Origin: UBA1444 sp964521625
GTDB taxonomy: Bacteria > Bacillota > Negativicutes > UBA1444
Reading direction: 5' to 3'
NCBI GenBank assembly: GCA_964521625.1
Contig: CAZFSM010000002.1
Span: 124,001 to 188,000, forward strand
DNA: 64,000 nucleotides
Each line of letters opens with the position of its first letter. The first letter of the stretch is position 1. The translations under genes and the position numbers were made by a program. Under the pieces are notes generated by a model. That model did not search any database, had not been told where the DNA came from, and saw nothing but the letters and a program-made list of their open reading frames with translations. Shown piece by piece: positions 42,780 to 51,185 of the stretch.

Positions 42780-43949
42780 ATGAAACCCATTCGTGTTGGT
42801 TTGGTCGGTAGCGGGTTTGTTGCCGAGTTGCACATGCATTCCTACCATCGGGTGTATGGGGTCGCTGCTTCGGTAGAAGCAGTTGTGTCCCGCGGCGACC
42901 ATGTGCTGGATTTTGCGAAACGGCACCACATTCCTAAAGTGTACCGCGACTATCAAGACTTGTTAAAAGATAAGGAAATTGATGTTGTCGATATCTGCAC
43001 ACCGGCAGTATTGCATGCACCGATGATTGTCGACGCAATGGAATCCGGCAAGCATGTAATCTGTGAAAAACCTTTCACCGGCTATTTCGGACGACACAAT
43101 GATCCCACACCGATTGGGCATAAGCTGTCCAAAGCGCTGATGTATGAACGGGTCATGGAAGAAATGACCGAGACAAAAAAAAGAATGAACGCAAGTGGGC
43201 AGTTGTTCATGTACGCGGAAAATTGGGTTTATGCACCGGCAATAGCCAAAAGTGCCGAAATTCTAAAGAAAACAAAGGATAAGATTCTCTTCATGAAAGC
43301 CGAAGAGAGTCATAGCGGTTCCCATGCCGAACACGCGGCCCGCTGGGATATGACCGGCGGCGGAGCGCTGATACGTCAGGGCTGCCATCCATTATCCGCC
43401 GTATTATATCTCAAAAATGTGGAAGCAAAAGCGCGGGGTGAAAAAATCAATATTGCCGCCATCACTGCAGATGTCGGTAACATTGGTGATAAACTTTCTG
43501 CGGAAGATCACCGTTATATCTTATCCCGCCCTGTCGATGTGGAGGACTGGGCGATGATGAATCTGACCTTTACTGATGGAACCAAGAGTACCGTTTTTGC
43601 CGGCGATATGATTCTCGGCGGCGTGCGAAACCAGGTGGAGACTTATACCACTGGCGGGATTCTCAATGCCAATGTTTGCCCCAATACGGGAATGACCACC
43701 TACCTTACTGACGAAAGTAAACTCCAGGACGTATATATTACCGAAAAGGTTGATCGCAAAACGGGCTGGCAGTATGTATGTCTGGAGGAAGAATGGACCA
43801 GAGGGTACATCCAGGAGATGCAGGATTTTATGGAGTGTGTGGCTCAGGGTCGCCAACCCTTGGCAGATATTGATTTGGCCGTTGAAACGATACAGGCGAC
43901 ATATGCGGCATACTGGTCGGCAGAGGAAGGGAAACGGATCAAGTTATAG
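42780..43949 (+). CDS. Gfo/Idh/MocA-family oxidoreductase
   Basis: This 389-residue protein has an N-terminal Rossmann fold (IRVGLVGSGFVAELH, about 3-17) and the family motif CEKPF near residue 96. A C-terminal alpha/beta domain includes GGGALIRQGCHPLSAVLYL, where the histidine is a likely catalytic residue. Relatives are NAD(P)-dependent dehydrogenases for sugars, inositols or sugar acids. Being the last gene of the tct operon suggests that the transported molecule is a sugar acid or similar. AGGAGTG precedes ATG 42780; the earlier in-frame ATG lies inside tctA. Confidence 0.88.
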   Translation: MKPIRVGLVGSGFVAELHMHSYHRVYGVAASVEAVVSRGDHVLDFAKRHHIPKVYRDYQDLLKDKEIDVVDICTPAVLHAPMIVDAMESGKHVICEKPFTGYFGRHNDPTPIGHKLSKALMYERVMEEMTETKKRMNASGQLFMYAENWVYAPAIAKSAEILKKTKDKILFMKAEESHSGSHAEHAARWDMTGGGALIRQGCHPLSAVLYLKNVEAKARGEKINIAAITADVGNIGDKLSAEDHRYILSRPVDVEDWAMMNLTFTDGTKSTVFAGDMILGGVRNQVETYTTGGILNANVCPNTGMTTYLTDESKLQDVYITEKVDRKTGWQYVCLEEEWTRGYIQEMQDFMECVAQGRQPLADIDLAVETIQATYAAYWSAEEGKRIKL

Positions 43950-43976
43950 ATTCATACACAATAATCATAGGACTGT

Positions 43977-44023
43977 TTTGATAGAAGCCCCTTGGCCATG
44001 TTGGCCAAGGGGCTTCTATCAAA
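43977..44023. terminator. 22-base-pair inverted repeat after the tct operon
   Basis: The arms 43977-43998 and 44002-44023 are perfectly complementary around the three-base loop TGT. There is no T-run on either side. It is probably a terminator or mRNA-stabilising hairpin closing the operon. Confidence 0.65.
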
Positions 44024-44165
44024 GTTGTGATCTAGGCCCGATATCAACCGACTTCTTGTCTGGGGGAGGAATTTGTTTAATAATTGCCGAAACTAAAAAA
44101 GACTAAAGCTTTACTCAACCGAAAAGGAAAACTGTCTTGGGCCAATAATAGCTACCACGTGACGG

Positions 44166-45908
44166 ATGGCTGAGATGGAAGGCGATGATGTAGTTCTGAC
44201 TGGTTGGGCACTGGTTCTGGAATTGGCGCAAAATGTTAGCAGCATAGGATTGGCTGCTTTTTTATCGACCCGGTTGCCGGCAATAAAAAATGCGTTGACT
44301 TATTCGCAGTATCGGTTGAAAGATAAAATAATTTTGATCCTGATATTCGGCGCTTTTTCGGCAGTAGGAAACTGGATGGGGATTCCGATCTTTTTGGGGG
44401 CATTGGCCAATACCCGGATTGTTGGACCGATTGCGGGCGGTTTATTGGGTGGTCCGCTTGTCGGTGTGGGGGCGGGGATCCTTGGCGCGATTCCGCGTTA
44501 CTTTATGGGCGGTTTCACCATGTGGGCATCGGTGATTTCAAATATCATGGCGGGTTATCTGGCCGGTCTGATTTATAATCGTTACGGGCCCCAACGGATC
44601 AATCTCCGGATTGCAGCGTCGACTGCTTTTGCCGGTGAGTGTATTCTAAAGATTTTGGTACTGGTGATCGCCAAGCCGTTTGAAGCGGCATGGGAACTGG
44701 AAAAGATTATTGCATTGCCGACGATGACTTTTAATACGCTGGCTGTTGTTTTTTTCGTCTACATCGTTCACGACATTTTCCGAGAACAGGCCAAGGCGCA
44801 GGCGATTTCGGTGCAGCAGGCGATCCGAATGCTTCACAAGACAAGCGGATTTATGCAGAATGGATTAAATGCGGAGACGGCAGGAAAAGTTGCGCAGATT
44901 ATTTTTAGTGAAACCAAAGCCGCAGCGGTCGCCGTTACCAATCTGGACAAAGTACTGGCCTTTGTGGGCATGGGTGCAGATCATCATAATGCAGGGACAC
45001 CTATCGTAACCACTGCAACCAAGATTATGATGGAAAGCAGAAGCACCGTTATATTCAACAACCGGGAGGAGATAGGCTGCCCCGCCTCTGGGTGTCCACT
45101 TACGGCGGTTATTGATGCACCGCTGATGGTGAGCAACGAATTGGTGGGTAGCATAAAACTGTTCAAGGCCAACAAAGAAATTGTTTCGCCGCAGGAAGCA
45201 GAACTGATTCAGGGGATAGCTGATTTTCTCAGCTTACAGCTGGCACAACGAAAACTTGATGAACAACAGATTTTGCTCATGCAGATTGAGTGTCAGATGC
45301 TCAAGGCACAGATAAATCCGCATTTCTTTTTTAACACACTGGGTACTATTCAGGCGCTGATTGACGCAAGTCCGCGAAAAGCCAGCGGGTTGATCAAAGA
45401 TTTGGCTGATTTTTATCGGCGGACACTCAGAAAGAGTGAAGAATCGGTGGTGCTGCAAGAAGAGCTTGAATCAGTCCGCAATTATGTACGGATTGAAAAA
45501 GTGCGTTTCGGTGACAAAATCAACGTGGTCGAATCAATTCCCCTTGAACTGATGCAACAGCATATTCCGCTATTTTCGCTTCAATTGCTCGTAGAAAATG
45601 CGATTCGACATGGTCTTAGTATGAAGAAAGGTCCAGGCACGATTCGGATCAATGTCTGGCAGGGTGAGAATTTTTTCTATGTGCAAGTGGATGACGATGG
45701 CGTAGGGATGACGCCGGAACAGGTGGCCGGAATTCTCATCGATGCTCCAGATCAGCAACCAGGCGGCAACGGAATTGGCTTGATGAACATCCACCGTAGG
45801 ATTCAGCGGTTTTATGGCGAGGGATATGGGCTTCAGCTTAAAAGTGAACTGGGACAAGGAACGCAAGCGACCATCCGCTTGCCGATTTATTGCAAAAAGG
45901 GGCGATAA
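44166..45908 (+). CDS. LytS/BtsS-type sensor histidine kinase
   Basis: This 580-residue protein has a 5TMR_LYT membrane domain (about 10-205, with the GPIAGGLLGGPLVGVGAGILG motif) and a GAF-like domain (about 225-365). The kinase region has the phospho-acceptor histidine H386 in AQINPHFFFNTL, with HATPase motifs VENAIRH, DDGVGM and GIGLMNIHRR. Such kinases sense pyruvate or other small acids, or cell-wall state. The partner response regulator starts 3 bases after its stop. The neighbouring DASS carrier suggests a carboxylate signal, which is inference. The start is uncertain between 44166 and 44175. Confidence 0.9.
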   Translation: MAEMEGDDVVLTGWALVLELAQNVSSIGLAAFLSTRLPAIKNALTYSQYRLKDKIILILIFGAFSAVGNWMGIPIFLGALANTRIVGPIAGGLLGGPLVGVGAGILGAIPRYFMGGFTMWASVISNIMAGYLAGLIYNRYGPQRINLRIAASTAFAGECILKILVLVIAKPFEAAWELEKIIALPTMTFNTLAVVFFVYIVHDIFREQAKAQAISVQQAIRMLHKTSGFMQNGLNAETAGKVAQIIFSETKAAAVAVTNLDKVLAFVGMGADHHNAGTPIVTTATKIMMESRSTVIFNNREEIGCPASGCPLTAVIDAPLMVSNELVGSIKLFKANKEIVSPQEAELIQGIADFLSLQLAQRKLDEQQILLMQIECQMLKAQINPHFFFNTLGTIQALIDASPRKASGLIKDLADFYRRTLRKSEESVVLQEELESVRNYVRIEKVRFGDKINVVESIPLELMQQHIPLFSLQLLVENAIRHGLSMKKGPGTIRINVWQGENFFYVQVDDDGVGMTPEQVAGILIDAPDQQPGGNGIGLMNIHRRIQRFYGEGYGLQLKSELGQGTQATIRLPIYCKKGR

Positions 45909-45910
45909 AC

Positions 45911-46672
45911 ATGAGAAAACTTACCGCGCTCGTTGTGGATGACGAACCGATCATGTGCGCCGCATTACGGCAGCAGCTTGATAAATTTCCTTTAATTGAA
46001 GTGGTAGGTGAATGCCAGGACGGCAGCGAGGCGTTGGAAAAAGTGGAGCGGCTGAAACCGGACATTGTATTTTTGGATATTCGCATGCCGGGACTCAGCG
46101 GGATTGATGTTGCTGCGGTTCTCGACCAAATGGATCTGGCGCCGGAAGTGGTTTTTGTCACGGCTTACGATGATTATGCGCTAAAAGCTTATGAAGTCAG
46201 TGCTGTTGATTATATATTGAAGCCTTTCGACCGCGAGGATATTATCCGGGTTTTGCGTAAAATACGTCGGTTTCGCGCGCTGCAAGCCACCCCGTTACCG
46301 CAGGGGGACACAATGCCTGAGATAAAGGAATCCCGCCCGTCGAAGTTTTGTCTCTATGCCGGTGAGCGTATGGAGATCGTCGATGTCAAGAATATCAAAC
46401 TGTTTCTGGTCGAACGGGGAGAAGTATACGCCTATACTGCCGATGAGGCGAGATTTTCGGTGAAGCAGTCGCTACAGGAAATCGAACAGAAGCTTGATTC
46501 TCAGAGTTTTTTCCGTTGTCATCGCAATTTCATCGTCAATATTGATTTTGTAAAAACCGTTTCACCATGGTTTAATCGTGGTTTGCTATTGACACTCAAA
46601 GGCGGCAAAGGCATGGAAATTCCGGTCAGTAGGGCACATACCAAGAAACTGGAGCAATATATCAATTTTTGA
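45911..46672 (+). CDS. LytR/AlgR-type response regulator (LytTR DNA-binding)
   Basis: This 253-residue protein has a receiver domain with D10/D11 acidic residues, phospho-acceptor D56 (VFLDIRMPG) and the lysine of YILKPF near 106. A LytTR DNA-binding domain follows at about 148-250, with FFRCHRNFIVN and GMEIPVSRAHTKKL. AAAGGGG lies 8 bases before ATG 45911. It pairs with the upstream LytS-type kinase. The likely target is the adjacent DASS gene, whose upstream region holds a tandem heptamer at 46711-46727. Confidence 0.93.
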   Translation: MRKLTALVVDDEPIMCAALRQQLDKFPLIEVVGECQDGSEALEKVERLKPDIVFLDIRMPGLSGIDVAAVLDQMDLAPEVVFVTAYDDYALKAYEVSAVDYILKPFDREDIIRVLRKIRRFRALQATPLPQGDTMPEIKESRPSKFCLYAGERMEIVDVKNIKLFLVERGEVYAYTADEARFSVKQSLQEIEQKLDSQSFFRCHRNFIVNIDFVKTVSPWFNRGLLLTLKGGKGMEIPVSRAHTKKLEQYINF

Positions 46673-46851
46673 TCAGCGGAAAATCAGAGCTGTTTTTGGT
46701 GCTTTTGCCGCCTATTCTGTCCTATTCAGGCGTGTTAGCGGGTCAGTTAAGCAAAAAATAACCTATAGTTTAATTGGTTGAATATTCTGGCCGATCTTTG
46801 GAACAACATGGGTAAACAAAGCGTTAAATTAAAATGGGGGGAATAATCAGG

Positions 46852-48249
46852 ATGACAAAAGCTCGAATCGGTCTCTGGGGTGGCATTGCGGCGTTACTGT
46901 TGATTGCTTTTGGAATGCCGGCAGTGCCAGGGCTTCCGCCGGCGGCCAAAATGGCTCTGGCAGTAGCGGTATTTGCCATCATCATCTGGGTGACACAGGC
47001 GGTAGAGGATGCATTAAGCGGTCTTATCATTGTCTTTCTTCTGGCGGCCCTGAAGGCAACTACATTGGCTGGCGCCTTCTCGGGTTATTCGAATACCGCA
47101 TTATGGCTGATTGTTATTGGTTTCATTATGGCGGCAGCAATGGAAAAATCCGGCTTGTCCAAACGCATTGCTTTGTACTTGGTTAATATGGCCGGTGGCA
47201 ACGCTAACAAAATTTATTGGGCTATCGCAATGGTCATGCTCGTCATGACGTTTCTGGTTCCATCCATTACGGCGCGGACACTGTTGATGCTGCCGATCGT
47301 GCTCGGCATCGGACAGGCATTTAACGCTAAAGAAGGCCAAAGCAACATCGTGAAGGCACTGCTCTTTATTGTAGCGATGAGCGGTACGGCTATGAGCATC
47401 GGTGTTCTGACCGCCCATGTTGGCAATCCGATTACCGTGGGCTTGATTCAGGCTGCCACCAAGCAGAGTATTTCCTGGGCCGAATGGTTCCGGATTGGCG
47501 GACCGCCTGCATTTGCACTGGCATTTATCTCAGTAATCATGATCCGCCTTCTATGGCCGCCAGAAATGGCGACGCTGGGCGAGGGTGGGGACTATGTCAA
47601 AACAGAGCTCGCTAAACTCGGCGGCATAACCAAACAGGAAATCTATACCTTGCTTGTTTTCGGCCTTACTCTAGCTCTCTGGGCATCGGATTCGATGCAC
47701 GGAATCAACGTTGCTATCGTAGGATTGTTCTCCGTAATTCTGTTGATTTGGCCGGGGATTGGTGTCATGACCTGGAAAGAAGCGCAAACCAAGGTGCCCT
47801 GGAGCATTTTCGTTCTGTATGGCGCAGGTCTTTCGATGGGGGGCGCGCTAGTTACGTCAGGCGCAGCCAAATGGTTGGCAGGTACCATGCTGAAACCGAT
47901 TGCGGCTATGGATCACTCGCTGCAGATCGTTCTGTTGATCTGGATTGCCACTGCGTTGCAGATTTTCTTCACCGGCGGCGGACCGAAAACCACGGCGCTT
48001 ACGCCGATTGTCATCGCCCATGCCACGGCGATTGGCGCCAATCCGATGGTGTTTGCCCTTGTTTTGGGCATGAACATGCAGCACCAATATCTTTTGCCAG
48101 TTTCGAACATGCCGAATGCGGTCATTAATGGAACCAACCAGGTAAAGGCCAGTGAACTGATGAAGACTGGCGCCTGTATGAGTGTGTTGGCGGCAACTTT
48201 CTTCAGTGTCATGGTCTACACCTACTGGAAGTGGATCGGCGTATTATAA
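46852..48249 (+). CDS. DASS/SLC13-family carboxylate transporter
   Basis: This 465-residue membrane protein has about 11-13 hydrophobic segments and the divalent anion:Na+ symporter pattern: VPSITARTLLMLPI in the first half, a GNPITVG stretch near 195-201, and TGGGPKTTALTPIV with NMPNAV in the second half. DASS proteins import C4-dicarboxylates, citrate or related anions with sodium. GGGGGG precedes ATG 46852 by 10 bases. Located after a LytS/LytR pair and before a GlcD-type oxidase, it probably imports the acid sensed and oxidised there. Confidence 0.9.
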   Translation: MTKARIGLWGGIAALLLIAFGMPAVPGLPPAAKMALAVAVFAIIIWVTQAVEDALSGLIIVFLLAALKATTLAGAFSGYSNTALWLIVIGFIMAAAMEKSGLSKRIALYLVNMAGGNANKIYWAIAMVMLVMTFLVPSITARTLLMLPIVLGIGQAFNAKEGQSNIVKALLFIVAMSGTAMSIGVLTAHVGNPITVGLIQAATKQSISWAEWFRIGGPPAFALAFISVIMIRLLWPPEMATLGEGGDYVKTELAKLGGITKQEIYTLLVFGLTLALWASDSMHGINVAIVGLFSVILLIWPGIGVMTWKEAQTKVPWSIFVLYGAGLSMGGALVTSGAAKWLAGTMLKPIAAMDHSLQIVLLIWIATALQIFFTGGGPKTTALTPIVIAHATAIGANPMVFALVLGMNMQHQYLLPVSNMPNAVINGTNQVKASELMKTGACMSVLAATFFSVMVYTYWKWIGVL

Positions 48250-48298
48250 TCTGAGCTGAAGGAACACGGGTCGATTTGAGTCAATGGAGGAGAGAATC

Positions 48299-49702
48299 AT
48301 GTACAAGTATAATGCAGTAACCCCGGCACTGGTGCAAAAACTGGCTGCCATCGTTGGTGAAAACAATGTGACGGTTGATGTGGAGAAGATGGAACCTTAT
48401 GCCCATGACGAGGTGACGGACACTCGTTATCACCACATGCCCGAAGTTGTGGTGTTTGCTGAAACGACTGCACAAGTGGCGCAGGTGGTTGCGTTGGCGA
48501 ACACTGAATTGATTCCGGTGGTGCCGCGTGGCGCCGGGACAGGACTCGCCTGTGGCGCCGTAGCAATTCTGGGCGGCATCGTACTGAGTCTGGAAAAAAT
48601 GGATCGCATTCTTGAAATCAATACCGATAGTTTGCATATGATCGTGCAACCAGGCGTTCGCACCGATGACGTGCAAAAAGCCGCCAAAGCGGCCGGGCTG
48701 TTTTATGCCGGTGATCCCTGCAGCGGCGACAGCTGCTTCATCGGCGGTAATGTAGCGACGAATGCCGGTGGCAACAAGGCAGTGAAATACGGCACGACCC
48801 GTCAACAGGTCTACGGCATCGAGGTCGTTACTCCGAAAGGCGAAACCACCCGATTGGGCGGGCGACTGCAAAAAAACACGACCGGTTACTCACTGGAACA
48901 TTTAATCATCGGTTCAGAAGGCACACTGGGTATCATTACCGAAGTGACGCTTAAGTTAATGCCTTTGCCGCAACATGTGGTTGACCTGCTGGCAATTTTT
49001 CCATCGGTTGAATCAGCGATTGCAATCGTGCCGAAAATTATCAAGGCCGGTGTAATGCCAACCTGTGTCGAATTCATGGACAATATCACCGTGCAAAGCA
49101 TCGGTCATTTCCTCAACGAAAAACTGCCCCGCATGGATGATGGACACTATGTGATTATTCAAGTGGAAGCGGAGAACGAGGACGACCTGGATAACAAAAG
49201 TGTTCAACTGGATGACCTTTGCGTCGAAAACGGTGCGCTCGAAGTCCTGGTGGCCGATCCGCAGAAAATCTGGCGGGCCCGCAAAGCCTTCGCTGAAGCG
49301 GTACGGCACGAAAGCCTGATTATGTGCAAGGAAGATATCGTGGTACCGTATGATAAGATTCCTGACATCATGAAAACCGGTGCGCAATTGAGCGAAAAAT
49401 ACGGACTGGTTACCCGGACGGCCAGCCATGCCGGCGATGGCAATATTCACCTGAATATTTTGAAGGGGAATATGCCGGAAACAGAGTGGGACAGCAAGCT
49501 GGTGATGTTTCAGGAAGAACTGTATGCCGCAGTATACGCGCTGGGCGGCAAACTTTCCGGCGAACATGGAATCGGTTACAAACGTAGGGAATTAATGATG
49601 CAGTACACCAATCCGGTGGAGATGGCGATGATGCAGGATATTAAACGAGCGCTTGATCCCAAAGGGATTCTTAACCCCGGCAAAATTTTCACTTTGGATT
49701 AA
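48299..49702 (+). CDS. GlcD-type FAD-dependent 2-hydroxyacid dehydrogenase
   Basis: This 467-residue flavoprotein has a PCMH-type FAD-binding domain (PVVPRGAGTGLACGA near 75-89, then GGNVATNAGGNKAVKYG and GSEGTLGIITE) and a C-terminal FAD-oxidase domain with HAGDGNIHLN and GEHGIGYKRRELM. The family covers glycolate, D-lactate and D-2-hydroxyglutarate dehydrogenases; the exact acid is undetermined. GGAGGAGAG lies just before ATG 48299. No GlcE or GlcF subunit or EtfAB is next to it, so its electron acceptor is unclear. It is followed by a terminator. Confidence 0.9.
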   Translation: MYKYNAVTPALVQKLAAIVGENNVTVDVEKMEPYAHDEVTDTRYHHMPEVVVFAETTAQVAQVVALANTELIPVVPRGAGTGLACGAVAILGGIVLSLEKMDRILEINTDSLHMIVQPGVRTDDVQKAAKAAGLFYAGDPCSGDSCFIGGNVATNAGGNKAVKYGTTRQQVYGIEVVTPKGETTRLGGRLQKNTTGYSLEHLIIGSEGTLGIITEVTLKLMPLPQHVVDLLAIFPSVESAIAIVPKIIKAGVMPTCVEFMDNITVQSIGHFLNEKLPRMDDGHYVIIQVEAENEDDLDNKSVQLDDLCVENGALEVLVADPQKIWRARKAFAEAVRHESLIMCKEDIVVPYDKIPDIMKTGAQLSEKYGLVTRTASHAGDGNIHLNILKGNMPETEWDSKLVMFQEELYAAVYALGGKLSGEHGIGYKRRELMMQYTNPVEMAMMQDIKRALDPKGILNPGKIFTLD

Positions 49703-49756
49703 TAGAGTGTCGATAACAGGATAACTTTGGTCAATAATACGATACGTTACTATCAG

Positions 49757-49796
49757 CAAAGGAGAGGCGAGCTAAAAGTTTGCTTCTCCTTTTTTA
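49757..49796 (+). terminator. Intrinsic terminator after the GlcD-type gene
   Basis: An interrupted stem AAAGGAGA...TTCTCCTTT, with an inner GC-rich pairing, is followed by six T. Confidence 0.8.
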
Positions 49797-49888
49797 TGTT
49801 GAACGGTTGGCAGGGAAATCAGTGAATAAAACGAATTCATAACTATACAGTTAAATTGCTTTGTGAATTAATCAGAGGAGGGAAAACA

Positions 49889-50719
49889 ATGTCCGGTTCG
49901 TTGAATGAAATTACCATTCAAGTTGATTTGAAAAAATGTACGCGCTGCGGGTATTGCCGTGAAGTCTGTCCGTCAGGAATCATTCGTGTGGATGAAAATG
50001 GCCCAACACTGATCGCGCCCAAAGCCTGCATTAAGTGCGGCCACTGTGTGGCTGTTTGCCCGCAGGCAGCGCTCGATCATAGCCGAAACTCCTTAGGTAG
50101 TCAGACCGAGATTGCACAATTTGCCAAAATGACCGCCGACGAGGCAGAGCGTTTTCTGCGTGGTCGTCGCTCCATTCGGGCTTATAAACCGGATAAAATT
50201 TCGCCGGAAACATTATTGCGGTTGCTAAACGTAGCGCGAATGGCGCCTTCGGGTGGAAACTCACAGGGAATCTCATTTCTGGTTTTGAGTGACCCATTGG
50301 TTCTGAAGAAGATTTCCGCCTCGGTGATTGAGTGGCTGGAAGAACAAATCCGGCAGGAAGTGGCCTGGGTCAAGCCTTATGCCGGTATGGCAAAAATATA
50401 TCGCGAGACTGGATACGACGTCGTATTGCGCGGCGCGCCGCACTTGGTCCTGGCACTGGCGGCAAGCAAAAACCCGATCGGGCGGGATAACGGGCGTTAT
50501 GCATTGACCTATACGGAACTGTTTGCCCCGGTGCTTGGATTGGGCAGTTGCTGGGCCGGTTTTTTTGAGATGGCTGCTTTTGCAAACTATGCACCGCTGC
50601 TGGAGTTGATCAGCGTGCCCGAGGGCAAAGCGATTACCGGCGCATTGATGCTGGGAGTGCCCAAGTATAAATATCAACGCCTAGTTGAACGCAATCCGCT
50701 GGCAGTGGAACTCCGCTAA
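49889..50719 (+). CDS. Ferredoxin-nitroreductase fusion protein
   Basis: This 276-residue protein begins with a two-cluster ferredoxin: C17-x2-C20-x2-C23-x3-C27 and C47-x2-C50-x2-C53-x3-C57, each expected to bind [4Fe-4S]. A nitroreductase-fold FMN domain follows (about 80-276), with GRRSIRAYKPDKI, MAPSGGNSQ and GLGSCWAG. This layout is common in anaerobes and implies reduction driven by ferredoxin-level electrons. The substrate is unknown. GAGGAGGGA precedes ATG 49889. A terminator lies on each side, so it is monocistronic. Confidence 0.9.
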   Translation: MSGSLNEITIQVDLKKCTRCGYCREVCPSGIIRVDENGPTLIAPKACIKCGHCVAVCPQAALDHSRNSLGSQTEIAQFAKMTADEAERFLRGRRSIRAYKPDKISPETLLRLLNVARMAPSGGNSQGISFLVLSDPLVLKKISASVIEWLEEQIRQEVAWVKPYAGMAKIYRETGYDVVLRGAPHLVLALAASKNPIGRDNGRYALTYTELFAPVLGLGSCWAGFFEMAAFANYAPLLELISVPEGKAITGALMLGVPKYKYQRLVERNPLAVELR

Positions 50720-50756
50720 AGTTTCCAGGCGAAATTGCACTGAAAGATATTTTGAT

Positions 50757-50808
50757 AACCAAGATCTCTGTCAAGGATAAACCCTTGACAGAGATCTTGG
50801 TTTGTTTT
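50757..50808 (+). terminator. 20-base-pair terminator overlapping the ylxM promoter
   Basis: The arms 50757-50776 and 50783-50802 are perfectly complementary around ATAAAC and are followed by TGTTTT. The right arm contains the -35 box of the next promoter. Confidence 0.85.
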
Positions 50809-50813
50809 ATAAT
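50785..50813 (+). promoter_or_regulatory. Consensus sigma-A promoter for ylxM-ffh
   Basis: TTGACA (50785-50790), a 17-base spacer and TATAAT (50808-50813) match the consensus exactly. The transcription start would fall at about 50820, the first base of the ylxM ATG. Confidence 0.88.
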
Positions 50814-50819
50814 CGTTTC

Positions 50820-51182
50820 ATGATTGAAAAGATGGTTCGGATTGGCCGTTTGTATGATTATTATGGCGCATTACTGACGGAGCATCAGAAAAAATGCCTG
50901 GAGCTGCATTATCTGCAAGATTTTTCGCTGGGCGAAATAGCTTCAGAGCTAGCGGTTTCCCGACAGGCCATCAACGATATTTTGCGACGGACCGAAGAAT
51001 CGCTGGAACAATACGAAGCAAAACTTGGTTTAATAGCGCAGGAACAAAAACGGATGCAAGCCCTCCAAAATGTCAAATCATTGCTGGTGGCGGCCCAAGT
51101 TGCAGTTCAGACGGATCAAACTTTGTTGCAAAAAGCATTGGGTGAAATCGACAGTATTCTCAAACAAGAGATGAGGGACTAA
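50820..51182 (+). CDS. ylxM: YlxM-family helix-turn-helix protein (SRP-associated)
   Basis: This 120-residue protein matches YlxM/p13, a small DNA-binding-like protein encoded before ffh. It begins IEKMVRIGRLYDYYGALL and has a sigma-70 region-4-like HTH (DFSLGEIASELAVSRQAINDILRR), followed by a coiled tail. The B. subtilis homologue begins at the equivalent of ATG 50820, which coincides with the predicted transcription start, so the message may be leaderless; ATG 50832 is the alternative. The stop is 3 bases before the ffh GTG. Confidence 0.9.
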   Translation: MIEKMVRIGRLYDYYGALLTEHQKKCLELHYLQDFSLGEIASELAVSRQAINDILRRTEESLEQYEAKLGLIAQEQKRMQALQNVKSLLVAAQVAVQTDQTLLQKALGEIDSILKQEMRD

Positions 51183-51185
51183 GTA

